NCBI GenBank assembly: GCA_016742255.1
Contig: JACVCB010000016.1
Location: 23,218 to 87,217 of the forward strand
Direction of reading: 5' to 3'
Length of the DNA stretch: 64,000 bases
Source of the DNA: Leptospira sp.
GTDB lineage: Bacteria > Spirochaetota > Leptospiria > Leptospirales > Leptospiraceae
Made by a program: the position numbers and the translations under genes
Shown: positions 37,871-48,600 of the stretch, piece by piece
Layout: every line of letters begins with the position of its first letter
Numbering within the stretch: position 1 is the stretch's first letter
Notes under the pieces: model-generated
The model's input: the letters and a program-made list of their open reading frames with translations, nothing else
Databases searched by the model: none
What the model was told of the DNA's origin: nothing

Positions 37871-40343
37871 ATTTGATGTTGTTTTTGCCGTTACTGCACT
37901 ATCAGTAGTTGTCAATTCAGTCATTTCGATCATTATCTATTTTTTATCCAAAAACTCCAAATCAGAAATCAAACTTTCGTATACATCATTATTCTTAGCC
38001 ATTTTAGTCATTCGGAATTATTCCTTATTCATTTATGGGAGCACTCAAAATGAACTTTATTTCTTTTTCTCAGAGTCATTAACACTTCTAAGTTCTTTTC
38101 TATTATTATTATCTATACTTCCGATCATAACCAAAACCATTTCCAAACACTGGGTATTCCTTTCGCTCATTGTCACCTATATTATTTTTATATCCTTACT
38201 TCTCGGTGATTTCAGTTTTTTTTGGTTTGCATTACCTACTGCAATCTTCAATGGATTTACGCTTTTATTGTTTGGAAGCATCATATTCGGTTTAATTGAA
38301 TACCCAAAAAACATCCGCCTATATTTTTTTACAGTATGTGTTTTATTATCACTCCAAAGATTATTTTTCCCTTATCTATTTACAATCGATTGGTACAAAC
38401 CTTTAGGTTATACAATCAATACCTTGTTTATGTTTTTGTTTGGTGTAGCATGTATTCTTTTTAGTTTCCAAGTACAAACAAAAATTTTAAACTTATCGTT
38501 ATTCGAACTGGAAACACTGCAAAAGGCAATCAAAGATGTGAATGTACGACTGCTCATTATGTACAATCAACTTCCAGCTATCATCTATAATATTGAATTT
38601 TTGCCGGAACCAAGAACATCTTATATCAGTTCCAAAATGGAAGAAATCACAGGTTATGGTATAAATTATTTTTACGAAAATTCAGATTTTTTTCGAGACA
38701 TTGTCATCCCAGAAGACCAACACAAAATCGAAGATTTATTCTCTGGTATATCGCCTATTATACTAAGGATGATCCATGCTAATGGATCCATAATTTGGAC
38801 GGAACACTATGTAAACATCTCGAATGATATCCTTGGAATCAAAAAGCGAATTGATGTTGTTGCACTCGATATTACCAATTCTAAAAAAACTGAATTTTCT
38901 TTATTACAGGAAAAAAATCTTAACTCAACTGTCTTTGACAATGCAGCCAACCTAATCCTACTAACAAATGCAGATGGTTTATTAGAGAATATCAATCCAG
39001 CCGCACTAAAAGTATTGGAATTGGACAAAAACGAAGTACTCGGGAATTACATCCAAGATATCATTCTTGCTGAAGAAGACAGGGAATTCTTAAAAGAAGT
39101 ATTAGCCGACATAAATGAAATCCAAAACATTGCAGAAAGTTTAATCCTACGATACATAACTACAAACAGGCAAATTCTATACCTAGAATGGCGCCTTGGT
39201 ATCATTCGTGATTCCAAAAATGAACCTTCCAAAATCATTTGGATAGGGATTGACCAAACTTCTAAACGCACAGCAGAACTAGAATTAAAAGAACTCAATA
39301 AATCTCTAGAGGAAAAAGTAAAGGAGCGGACGAAGGCACTGCAAACCAGTAATACCGAACTCAATTCTGCATTATTTGCCTTAAGAGAGGCACAAGAAAA
39401 ATTAATCCAAAATGAAAAGTTAGCTTCTTTAGGACAACTTGTATCTGGTTTATCACATGAAATCAATAATCCGATTGGCATGATCAAATCTTCAGTTGAG
39501 ACATTGATTGCAGAGTGGGAAGAAGAATCACATGATTTAAAAAATCAATCACTGATTGAAATATTAGATTTGATTATCGATTCGAATGATTCAGGATTAA
39601 GAATCTTAACTGGACTTACTAATAGACAAGCTCGCAAATCACTTACAGAATTATTGAAAACAAATTCCATTTTATACGCAGAGGAACTAGCAGAATTATT
39701 TGTAGACTCAGGGATTCGAAATCTATCACTACCGATCTTAAAAAAGATCCAATCAGCAGTTACCAATCAAAATGATTTTAATCAATTGAGAAAGTTTCTA
39801 TTGATGAAACAATCTTCAGAACATATACTCTACTCTATCAAAAGATTATCAAAAATTACATTTACTTTAAAAAACTTTGCAGGTCTTCAATCCAATTTGG
39901 AGTTAGTTGATTTTTCACTAAAAGATACAATTCACTCCGCGATTTCTTTATATAAGGAATATTTTTTACGAGATATTAACTTAATTTTAAATTTAGATTT
40001 TGAAGGCAAAATTCGATGTATCCAAGGAGATTTAGTCCAATTATGGAGTCAGATGATTTGGAATGCCATTCAAGCTGTCTCTTCCAAAGGTACGATTTCT
40101 ATTAGGAGTTTTAAAACGAGTGATACTGTCATCGTTGAAATTGAAGATTCAGGAATTGGAATCCCACCCGAACACCAATCCAAAATTTTTATGCCATTTT
40201 ATTCAACAAAAACATCAGGTGATGGATTAGGACTTGGACTCTATCTGGTAAAAGAAATTGTGAACCGACACAATGCAAATATCAGTTTTGAATCAGAACT
40301 AGGAAAAACAATATTTAGGGTGGGCTTTCCTTTTAAGTCGTAA
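37857..40343 (+). CDS. Membrane PAS-domain sensor histidine kinase
   Basis: 828 residues from ATG 37857 (TTG 37848 would add three). Seven or eight transmembrane helices (about 5-210), two PAS domains (about 235-355 and 360-480, e.g. NAANLILLTNADGLLENINPAALKVL), a coiled coil, HisKA with His near residue 533 (LVSGLSHEINNPIGMIKSS), then an unusually long interval to the N box (LWSQMIWNAIQAVS, about 730), and G boxes (EIEDSGIGIPPEH, GDGLGLGLYLVKEIV). Overlaps copy-2 cheY by 14 bp, so it is a member of the che operon. Its 3' end overlaps purM by 11 bp. Confidence 0.9.
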   Translation: MIPFEFDVVFAVTALSVVVNSVISIIIYFLSKNSKSEIKLSYTSLFLAILVIRNYSLFIYGSTQNELYFFFSESLTLLSSFLLLLSILPIITKTISKHWVFLSLIVTYIIFISLLLGDFSFFWFALPTAIFNGFTLLLFGSIIFGLIEYPKNIRLYFFTVCVLLSLQRLFFPYLFTIDWYKPLGYTINTLFMFLFGVACILFSFQVQTKILNLSLFELETLQKAIKDVNVRLLIMYNQLPAIIYNIEFLPEPRTSYISSKMEEITGYGINYFYENSDFFRDIVIPEDQHKIEDLFSGISPIILRMIHANGSIIWTEHYVNISNDILGIKKRIDVVALDITNSKKTEFSLLQEKNLNSTVFDNAANLILLTNADGLLENINPAALKVLELDKNEVLGNYIQDIILAEEDREFLKEVLADINEIQNIAESLILRYITTNRQILYLEWRLGIIRDSKNEPSKIIWIGIDQTSKRTAELELKELNKSLEEKVKERTKALQTSNTELNSALFALREAQEKLIQNEKLASLGQLVSGLSHEINNPIGMIKSSVETLIAEWEEESHDLKNQSLIEILDLIIDSNDSGLRILTGLTNRQARKSLTELLKTNSILYAEELAELFVDSGIRNLSLPILKKIQSAVTNQNDFNQLRKFLLMKQSSEHILYSIKRLSKITFTLKNFAGLQSNLELVDFSLKDTIHSAISLYKEYFLRDINLILNLDFEGKIRCIQGDLVQLWSQMIWNAIQAVSSKGTISIRSFKTSDTVIVEIEDSGIGIPPEHQSKIFMPFYSTKTSGDGLGLGLYLVKEIVNRHNANISFESELGKTIFRVGFPFKS

Positions 40344-41361
40344 TCGAGATTTTTCCACTATCATTCGTTTTGCCAATAATGAATGCTTTTTCACCTAACT
40401 GTTCCAATTCATTCATGGTTGTATCAACCAAACCATTTTCAAGAACGAGTATGTAACCGATTCCCATATTAAAAGTACCGTACATATCATTTAAATCCAA
40501 GGAATGGTCTTTTTTTAATTTTGAAAAAACATAAGACTCAGGTAAAGAATTGATCTCCGCTCCAATACCATTTGGTAATACTCGTGGAATGTTTTCATAA
40601 AAACCACCACCAGTAATATGAACCATACCTTTGATGGAAACTTTTTGAATTAAGGAGAGTATAGATTTTACATAAATATTTGTTGGAACAAATACATGAT
40701 CTTTAATAAAATTTAAATCGTTTTCGGAAGTAGGTAATCTACCATCTTTTAACAATAATCGACGAAGAAGAGAAAAACCATTACTATGTGGTCCAGAGGA
40801 AGAAAGGCCGATGATGGTATCACCTGGTTTTATCGATTTACCATCGATCATTTTATTCTTTTCGACAACACCAACAACAAAACCCGCTAAATCATATTCT
40901 TCATCAGGCATGACTCCAGGGTGTTCCGCAGTTTCTCCACCAACTAATGCACATGCTGCTAACTTACAACCCTTTACAATCCCAGAGACAATACCTTCCA
41001 TGGTTGGTAAATGTAATTTCCCACAGGCAATGTAATCCTGAAAAAACAAAGGTTTTCCCCCGTTTACTAGAATATCGTTTACACACATTGCAACCAAATC
41101 GATACCAACAGTGTCATGAATTCCCAACAGTCTGGCTAATTGTAACTTTGTTCCAACTCCATCCGTTCCAGATAATAATATAGGTTCCTGATAAGATTTT
41201 AAAAAACTAACATCATAACAAGCTGCAAATCCTCCAAGTCCACCTAACACATTTTTATTATGGGTTGTTGCAACATTGGATTTGATTCTTTTTACGAATT
41301 CTTGTCCTTTTTCGGTATCTACTCCGGCATCTTTATAAGTTACTTTATTTTGGTCAGACAT
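40333..41361 (-). CDS. purM: Phosphoribosylformylglycinamidine cyclo-ligase
   Basis: 342 residues; AIR synthetase of de novo purine synthesis (FGAM + ATP to AIR). Conserved: TYKDAGVDTEKGQEFVKRIK, LSGTDGVGTKLQLA (ATP-binding), VAMCVNDILVNGGKPLFFQDYIA, ALVGGETAEHPGVM, GLSSSGPHSNGFSLLR, HITGGGFYENIPRVLP. Overlaps murI by 8 bp. Confidence 0.97.
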   Translation of the reverse strand: MSDQNKVTYKDAGVDTEKGQEFVKRIKSNVATTHNKNVLGGLGGFAACYDVSFLKSYQEPILLSGTDGVGTKLQLARLLGIHDTVGIDLVAMCVNDILVNGGKPLFFQDYIACGKLHLPTMEGIVSGIVKGCKLAACALVGGETAEHPGVMPDEEYDLAGFVVGVVEKNKMIDGKSIKPGDTIIGLSSSGPHSNGFSLLRRLLLKDGRLPTSENDLNFIKDHVFVPTNIYVKSILSLIQKVSIKGMVHITGGGFYENIPRVLPNGIGAEINSLPESYVFSKLKKDHSLDLNDMYGTFNMGIGYILVLENGLVDTTMNELEQLGEKAFIIGKTNDSGKISITT

Positions 41362-42166
41362 GGAGTTTTCCTATAGTTGTATTAATTAATGACAGAGTAT
41401 GATTTGGAGTGATTGTTTTTGCAATTCTTCCTGCTAAGTGAACATAATCGGATTCAGAAGTATTCAATAGAATATCAAGTTGGTTTCTATTCTCTTTAGA
41501 TCCATCTGGTAATTGTAACATTTTTTTCATATGTAAAGATGTTCCGAGATTACCGTCATAAACTTTTAAATTTGGATAATGATAATGAATTCTTTCTCTC
41601 AAAAAAACGTAATGAGTACAACCTAAAACAACGATATCAGTTTCAGATAGTACCGATTTAATTTTAGCATCTAAAAAATCCCAAGCTTCTTCCCAACGGT
41701 CAGAGTCGATCAGTTTGGCCAAACCTTCACATGGAACTGGTAATATTTCTGAACCTTTCGTAAGCCCTGTAACCAAATTCTTAAACTTTTCTTCTTTTAA
41801 TGTGAGTTCAGTAGCAAAAACGGCTATTTTTACACCTGGATTTTCAACTAATGCAGGTTTTATGGCAGGCTCCATTCCAAAAATTGGAATCGAATGTTGT
41901 TTTCTCAAAAAATCAGCGGCAGCAGACGTCGCCGTATTACAAGCAAACAAAACTGCTTCACAATCTTTTTCGATCAAATATTCAAATGCATTTTTTGAAA
42001 GTTCAATTACCTTTTGTTTCGATTTTTGACCATATGGCGAATGGACCAAATCTCCAAAATAAATATAATCGATGTTAGAAGTTTCTTTCCATAAAGTACG
42101 TAACACGGAAAGACCACCTAAACCTGAATCAAAAATTCCAATCTTGTACCTACCGCGAGAATTCAT
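41354..42166 (-). CDS. murI: Glutamate racemase
   Basis: 270 residues; makes D-glutamate for peptidoglycan. Start GIFDSGLGGLSVLR; both catalytic cysteines present, Cys76 in FACNTATSA and Cys183 in VLGCTHYVF; also GDLVHSPYG. It begins immediately after the stop of the aminotransferase gene and overlaps purM at its end, so htrA-aminotransferase-murI-purM form one operon. Confidence 0.95.
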   Translation of the reverse strand: MNSRGRYKIGIFDSGLGGLSVLRTLWKETSNIDYIYFGDLVHSPYGQKSKQKVIELSKNAFEYLIEKDCEAVLFACNTATSAAADFLRKQHSIPIFGMEPAIKPALVENPGVKIAVFATELTLKEEKFKNLVTGLTKGSEILPVPCEGLAKLIDSDRWEEAWDFLDAKIKSVLSETDIVVLGCTHYVFLRERIHYHYPNLKVYDGNLGTSLHMKKMLQLPDGSKENRNQLDILLNTSESDYVHLAGRIAKTITPNHTLSLINTTIGKLHV

Positions 42167-43468
42167 TTAGGATGCTAGATATTTTTTAATATTCTCTGCT
42201 AACGTTTGGTAAATCCATTCACACTTGGAGTCATCTTCTTCGAGAACTGTCACTCTAAATCCATTTCGATTACAACAAAATGAACTGAGAGGGACAACAC
42301 AAATCCCTGCAGAAGCTAACAGATGTAAAACAAACCTTCGATCAAGAGCTGCTTTTTCCATGAGTGGAGAAACAAAATCTTTCACCTTTTGGTTTGTAAT
42401 TGGTAAAGTCATATGAGATTTCAAAACATCATCTTCAAAAAGAACCGTTAAGTAAAAGGCTCCTTTGGGTTGGATGACTTTGACACCAGGAATTCCAGAC
42501 AACATCTGTGTTGCCTTTTCAGCTCTCTTTTTAAACTTTAAATTTCTGAATTTTAAATGATTTAAAAACTCAGGATGCGAATATACAAGTGGTATTGAAA
42601 GTTGAGGTAATGTCGTTGAACATACTTCCAACATTTTAGCATCTAACAATGATTTAATGTAACGTTCGAATGTTGGATCATTTTTTCGATTGAATACTTC
42701 TAACCATCCACACCTTGCACCAGGCCAAGGGTATTCTTTTGAAATTGATCGAAGTGCAAATCCACAAACCTTGTCTCCAATGACTTCTGATAGGTGTATA
42801 CTTCCCCATTCTGAATAATTTACATGAGCGTATGTTTCGTCACAAATCAGTATGATATCATATTTTTCACAAATTTTTACAATTTCCCGCATAACTTCTT
42901 TTGGATACACGGCACCTGTTGGGTTATCTGGATTAATGAGTAAAATTCCTGCAATCGAATCATTGTATTTAACTTTGTTCTCAATGTCTTCTAAGTCAGG
43001 CATCCAATCATTATTTGGGTTTAATTCATAAGTTAAATGTTCATAACCAGAATGAGCAGCTTCGGCAGAGGATAACGTAGAATAGGCGGGAGAAGGTCCG
43101 AGAATCCGAGCTTCCCTTCTCATAAATCCAAATATTTTTGCGACTGCATCACCTAAACCATTAAAGAATAAAATGTCTTCAGAAGTGATTTGAGCCCCAC
43201 CCCTTTCATTTACTTTTTCTGCTAAAAATTTACGAGTGTTTTCGTCACCTTGAGTAGCCGTATAGGCCCAAGATTTATTTTGGTTCACAAGTCCGCTGAC
43301 AATGTCTTTCATCCAATTGGGAACACTTTCCCCTTTTTGGATAGGGTCACCGATGTTTTCCCAAGTGATGGAAACACCCATGGCTTCGATTTGTTTGGCA
43401 AGTGCCACAATCTGGCGAATTTCGTAAATGAGGGCGTCTGCACCCGAATGGACTATATTTCTTCTCAT
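42167..43468 (-). CDS. Pyridoxal-phosphate aminotransferase, class I/II
   Basis: 433 residues, fold type I. Motifs: FNGLGDAVAKIFGFM, LINPDNPTGAVYP, ILICDETYAHVNYS (Asp and Tyr contacts to PLP) and the PLP-lysine in RSISKEYPWPGARCGWLE, then a C-terminal domain with FCCNRNGFRVTVLEED. It resembles AspC/alanine aminotransferase-like enzymes (AlaA type); the amino donor and acceptor are not deducible. Starts 4 bp after the htrA stop. Confidence 0.9.
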   Translation of the reverse strand: MRRNIVHSGADALIYEIRQIVALAKQIEAMGVSITWENIGDPIQKGESVPNWMKDIVSGLVNQNKSWAYTATQGDENTRKFLAEKVNERGGAQITSEDILFFNGLGDAVAKIFGFMRREARILGPSPAYSTLSSAEAAHSGYEHLTYELNPNNDWMPDLEDIENKVKYNDSIAGILLINPDNPTGAVYPKEVMREIVKICEKYDIILICDETYAHVNYSEWGSIHLSEVIGDKVCGFALRSISKEYPWPGARCGWLEVFNRKNDPTFERYIKSLLDAKMLEVCSTTLPQLSIPLVYSHPEFLNHLKFRNLKFKKRAEKATQMLSGIPGVKVIQPKGAFYLTVLFEDDVLKSHMTLPITNQKVKDFVSPLMEKAALDRRFVLHLLASAGICVVPLSSFCCNRNGFRVTVLEEDDSKCEWIYQTLAENIKKYLAS

Positions 43469-43472
43469 AAAA

Positions 43473-44600
43473 TTATTTGCCCTTTTGGTAGGCTGCTTCC
43501 ACCAAAGGGATCGATAATTCCATCTCTTGGGTATCCCGTAATATCTTCAACCGTAAGACGCCCCCAAGACCAACAAGACCCACTTGTTCTCGTAAATCGT
43601 TGATATGGCGTACAGAGAGTCCATTTGCGCCTTCAATGAAGTCGTACCGGCGTAAACCACCTTTCTCAGCTGCCGAATTTGGTTCGATGTCGTACACGAG
43701 AACTCCGACAGCATCGTTTGGAATTCCTAAGGATTTTCTATGGTCTGGGAGAGGGGTTGTTGCCATCACACCGAGGGTTGCGGGTCGAATGTTTTGGCCT
43801 ACATTTTGTTCAATCTGGCGGAGCACTCTCTTTGCATAATTGATAGGAATGGCAAATCCAATCCCAGCACTGGCCCCACTGGAAGAACGAATCATTCGAT
43901 TGATACCCACAACCTCACCATAAATATTGAGGAGTGGTCCACCACTGGAACCTGGATTGATGGCTGTATCTGTTTGGATATGGGTTTGGCCAGTTTCATC
44001 CAAATCCTCTCTCGACTTTGCAGATACAACACCCACAGTGAATGTTTTTTCCAAACCATAAGGGGAACCAACAGCAATGGCCCAATCTCCCACTTCGATT
44101 TCATCTGAATTTCCAAGAAAGGCAGGAGTGAATTTATCTTCGCTTGGGATTTTGAGAAGGGCTATGTCTGCCCTTTCATGACTACCCACATAACGTGCTG
44201 GGAATATCCTTCCATCGGACATGATGATTTCGATGATCTCAGCATTTTTGATGACGTGGTAATTGGTAACAACAAACCCACGTTCATCAATGATGAACCC
44301 ACTACCAATGGATGAAATTCGATCTTCCCGACTCTCTCCAAAAGCATAAGGATGGAAAATCATTTCTGTTTTTTTGGTTCGGATTGAGACAACAAATTGT
44401 TGGGCTTCTCGGTATACATTTCGAAAACTCGATTGGATTTGGATGGCTTGGCTCTGCTTACTTGCAGAAATCGGTTTGGGTGAAGAAAAGAGTTTTGTGA
44501 CAGCGGAACGAATTTCAGGGAAAAAAATAGCGAATAAAAGTACAAAGACTAAGGCAAAGTTAATGTAGACGACTGGTGGAATCGAATTTTTTCTTTCCAT
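43473..44600 (-). CDS. HtrA/DegS-like periplasmic serine protease
   Basis: 375 residues: N-terminal membrane anchor (about 11-28), trypsin-like domain with catalytic His115 (TNYHVIKNA), Asp145 (ADIALLKI), Ser219 (NPGSSGGPLL), and one PDZ domain (about 275-365, LGVMATTPLPDHRKSLGIPNDAVGVLVYDIEPNS). One PDZ plus an anchor is the DegS/HtrA layout. Expected to cleave misfolded or regulatory envelope proteins. The first gene of the minus-strand murI-purM operon. Confidence 0.93.
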   Translation of the reverse strand: MERKNSIPPVVYINFALVFVLLFAIFFPEIRSAVTKLFSSPKPISASKQSQAIQIQSSFRNVYREAQQFVVSIRTKKTEMIFHPYAFGESREDRISSIGSGFIIDERGFVVTNYHVIKNAEIIEIIMSDGRIFPARYVGSHERADIALLKIPSEDKFTPAFLGNSDEIEVGDWAIAVGSPYGLEKTFTVGVVSAKSREDLDETGQTHIQTDTAINPGSSGGPLLNIYGEVVGINRMIRSSSGASAGIGFAIPINYAKRVLRQIEQNVGQNIRPATLGVMATTPLPDHRKSLGIPNDAVGVLVYDIEPNSAAEKGGLRRYDFIEGANGLSVRHINDLREQVGLVGLGGVLRLKILRDTQEMELSIPLVEAAYQKGK

Positions 44601-44669
44601 AGAATGCCAAAACCCCTTCCACTTTTGCCGATTCCACTCCCGTGTCGAACTAAAAAGAAAAAATTGATC

Positions 44670-45689
44670 ATGACAATCTCGTTCTTTCCTTTTTTTCTCA
44701 CTAGTTGTTTGCCCTATTTATACCACTTGGGGAAGGAACAATCTGCAATCATTTTAGGCAGAGAAAAAATCGAAACGGTATTAAACAAACCAAACATCGA
44801 TTCCAAAACCAAGGAAAAATTAAACTTAATCCGTGAAGTTAGGAAGTTTGCCATCGAGGAACTGGCGCTAAATGAAAACGGTGGGTTCGAATACTTCACC
44901 AAACTAGAGCGTGACGAAATCGGATGGAATGTCAGTGCTTCGGAATCCTTAGCTCTCAAATCCTATACCTGGTGGTTCCCCATTGCAGGAACAGTTCCAT
45001 ACAAAGGATTCTTCGATAAAGATATGGCAATTGAGTTGGAAAACGAACTCAAGAATAAAGGGTATGATACAAGGATACGTGCCATTGGTGGATACTCTAC
45101 GCTGGGTTGGTTTTCAGATCCTGTATTGTCTCCACAACTAAGTTGGCCTGACCATCGTTTGGTGGGACTTGTCATCCACGAAATGGCACATGCGACTGCT
45201 TATTTGCCAGGCGACACTACATTAAATGAATCCTATGCAAGTTTTGTCGAAGAAATTGGAACTGAACGTTATTATCTAAAAAAAGAAGGGGAAAAAAGTC
45301 CTCACTTAGAAAAATTCAAAAAAGAAAAAACAAGAAGGGAAACCACTATCAAATTACTTAAAGTTTATGCAGATCGCCTAAAAGAGATATACGGAAGTGA
45401 CAAAAATGCAGAAACAAAACTACTACTAAAACAAAGTACCATCTCACAATTTAAAAATAAAGTGATTGAAGATAAATTAATCCCAGAAGAAAAATCAAAA
45501 GAATTTTTAGCACGCGATTGGAACAATGAAGACTTTCTGGGAGCCCTTCGTTACCATTCTGGTGAAGTAAGTTTTAATCATCTATTTGCGAAGGCAAATT
45601 ATGATTTAAAATCATTCCATAAAGAAGTAAAAAATCTTTTTGATCTTCCTGAAGACTTACGAAATAATTTTCTAAATGAATCCCATTAG
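44670..45689 (+). CDS. Aminopeptidase-like zinc lipoprotein (PF10023 type)
   Basis: From ATG 44670, 339 residues: short lipoprotein signal MTISFFPFFLTSC, then a predicted zinc peptidase with HEMAH at 170-174 (VIHEMAHATAYLPGDTTLNESYASFVEE), where the downstream Glu in NESYASF is the likely third ligand. The layout (VSASESLALKSYTWWFPIAGTVPYKGFF, GYDTRIRAIGGYSTLGWFSDPVLS) matches the putative aminopeptidase family Pfam Aminopep. An ATG at 44604 is open but lacks a leader and sits 3 bp from htrA. The 3' end overlaps the giant lipoprotein gene by 4 bp. Confidence 0.83.
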   Translation: MTISFFPFFLTSCLPYLYHLGKEQSAIILGREKIETVLNKPNIDSKTKEKLNLIREVRKFAIEELALNENGGFEYFTKLERDEIGWNVSASESLALKSYTWWFPIAGTVPYKGFFDKDMAIELENELKNKGYDTRIRAIGGYSTLGWFSDPVLSPQLSWPDHRLVGLVIHEMAHATAYLPGDTTLNESYASFVEEIGTERYYLKKEGEKSPHLEKFKKEKTRRETTIKLLKVYADRLKEIYGSDKNAETKLLLKQSTISQFKNKVIEDKLIPEEKSKEFLARDWNNEDFLGALRYHSGEVSFNHLFAKANYDLKSFHKEVKNLFDLPEDLRNNFLNESH

Positions 45690-48600
45690 TCTTCGACCAT
45701 AGCAGACGTATAAAGTCGATACCCGATCCAATATCTGTCATCAATCGAGTAGGATTTTGCAGCATTTTTTCCATCAATCAAACGGATATGCAAAGGTTTT
45801 TCTAACTCTTCATTGGCTAAAAATTGACGGATAAAATATAAATTATGAACTCCATTTTGATTACCAGAATGTAAGACAAACAAACCTTTGTTTTGTTGTC
45901 CCAAATAGTAGGCAATGCCACTAAAATCATTGGTAAATTGCAAAGAAGGTCCGATTTTCTGATTTGCATACACAATTGCAGTTTGTGAAGATTTGGATTT
46001 TGTATCCATTAATGGATGAGAATCTAAACATAAATAATTCAAAGAACACCAACCCAATTCTGAAAAATCAACTTTGTAAGGGGATTCAATCTCTTTTACA
46101 CCATTTGTTTCCCATTGCACCAAACCAGCACTAATCTCGTTTTCCAATGAATTACGAAATCCTAATGTTGTTACCTTGGGATTTTTTGGAGAAATGTCTT
46201 TGTATTTAAGACTAGGGTTTGTTAAAAAATCAGATACAGAAGAAACAGAATAATATTCTGTGTCAGGGATAACAAATGGAACCACTGAATGGATTCCTGA
46301 TGCAAACAGATAATGACGATTTTTTTGATTTAATCGTAAATTGGTTCTATATTTATCTGCAAGTGATTCTCGCAAAATCACTTCTTGGTTACCTGATTCC
46401 GATGAGCGAAAGTATCTCACCAATTCTCTATAAAGTAATTTGTTGTCAGGAAACAATTCCCTACCCAAGGACTTACCTTGAGCAAAACTTAATAGATATG
46501 TTTTACGACCTAAATCAAAAATACCATGAAACTCTTGGTTGGCCACCATCTTCTTTTTTAATCGTTCAGCATACAATTCAAAGTTTGGTAGATGTTTGAG
46601 GTATAAATCTTGGTTTGAGAATCTTTCTGAAGTATAACGAAAAATCTCTCTAGCAATCGCAAGGTCAAAAAAACTTTCCGAGTTATTTTTCTCTAAACAT
46701 TTTTGCAAAAGAAAATAAAACAAAAATTCATATTCCGTTTTTAACTCAGGGCTTATGAATTCATTTCGATTTCTTCTATTAAAATCGTTTAGTAAGGACA
46801 GGTATTCTTCAGGTTTTTTAGATAAAGCAGATTCATATACTTTACTGAATAAATTCACAGATCGAACTTCAATCTTGGACTGGTTTCTTAAATAATCCCT
46901 TTTCCATAAAAAATCTGACCACTTTGTGACCCAAAAAACATTACCTTCTCCTACTTCAGAATGTGTTTTCTGGATTTTGGAAACCAACTGTTCTGCCAAT
47001 TCCCAATCTCCACGTAAGTACAAAGCTTTTGCCAATTCTAACTGAAAGAATAATGATCTGTAAGTTCGCCCTTCGTTTTGTTCCATTTGTAAAAGTAATT
47101 CAAATAACGAATTCACTTCTTGGTTCTTTTGGAACGGTATGGAACGTAAAATCATATGAAAAAACAAGGTTCGATTCAAATGGGAAAGTTTTGTTAAGAC
47201 AGATTTTCCATTTGTCAAATATTCAGGAGTTAATGATAAAATTTCTGAATATCCAGTTTGTAACTGTTCTTTCCAAGTCGTATATAACCTTAAACGATAA
47301 GTATCGTATATAGAATCAGAATATCCAAATTTCGTAAAATCTCTAGATAGAATTTTTTCATCAAACAAATTCCAATCTTTTTTGAATCCATAATTATATG
47401 CTGATGTGGAAGTTAGACTTGTAAGGTAAATTTCTTTATCACCAAATACAAATGCCTTGTGAAAATATATTTCCAAAAGCCGATTCTTAAGGACATTTTT
47501 TTCTTTGGAAGTCTTTACGAGTTTAGCTAATTTTTTAGTTTGTTCGTCAGCTTCCACAAACATATAATTCTGGATGAACAAACTTCCCAATCGATACGCT
47601 TGCAAAAACGGATCTTCTTCTTTTTCGACTTTTCTTCGCAATTCATCTTTTGAATTAAAATCTTTTAGTTTTCCTGTGCGTAATTGTGAATAAAATTCTA
47701 GTGCACCTAAATATGTATCTCTTTCTTCTCCAATAAAATCCGATGATTTATAACCACAATCTTCCTTTTCTTTAGAAGAAAAACAGGAAACCAAATACTC
47801 ATAACGCACCTGGTTTTGGAATGGTAAATCTTTGTATTTTCTCCAAAGAGGCCGAAATATCGAACGTTTTGGAATGTTTGAAAATATCTCTGCACGTATC
47901 CTTGCCAATCTTAATTCTAATGAAGGCAACAAGGGGCTGCCTTCATCTAACAAAGTGGATGCGGTATAATAATTTTCATATGCCTCATTCAATTCTTTCG
48001 ATTTTTCATTTTGGTACCCAAGATCGATAAATGATTTTGCTGTTTCTATCAAACTTTCAGATGATACTGAAAATGGTTTCCAATTACCTATAAAAACCTG
48101 ATTGCCTTTCTTTATGTACTGTTCGAGTTTCGAAGGAGTAAAATCTAAATTTTTTTCTTCTTTAAATGAAACTATATTCTGAATTCTTTTTGTTCTTAAA
48201 ATTTCATAAATGAGTCCAATTTTATTCCACTGTGATTCAGTTTTAAAGTTACTCAGATTAAAACCAACAATCGATATCTCAGAACCACTTCCTTGGAACA
48301 ATTCTCTGAGTGGTAAAACTTGTGAAAGTTCATCACCAAACAAACTTGTTTGACGGTCTAAATTTTCCTTCGATACCAAATAATCTGTATCAGAAAGTAA
48401 AATTCCCAAATTACCATTTGGCACCACACGTATATGTGTGTCCTTCTTACGTTCCTGATTCTCTCCGTAAACAGTTACCCATTTAAATCGACGTTCATTG
48501 CGTTCACTGAATAATTGGATATGATTTCGATCAAAAATAACGGTTGGATACCGTTCTTTTTGTTTGGTTAATTCAATCAGTTTCTGAAGGCTATCTCCTT

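Noticed and set aside
44604..44669. Upstream ATG for the aminopeptidase-like lipoprotein
   Set aside because: It adds a basic, Pro-rich stretch before the lipobox and lies 3 bp from the divergent htrA start.
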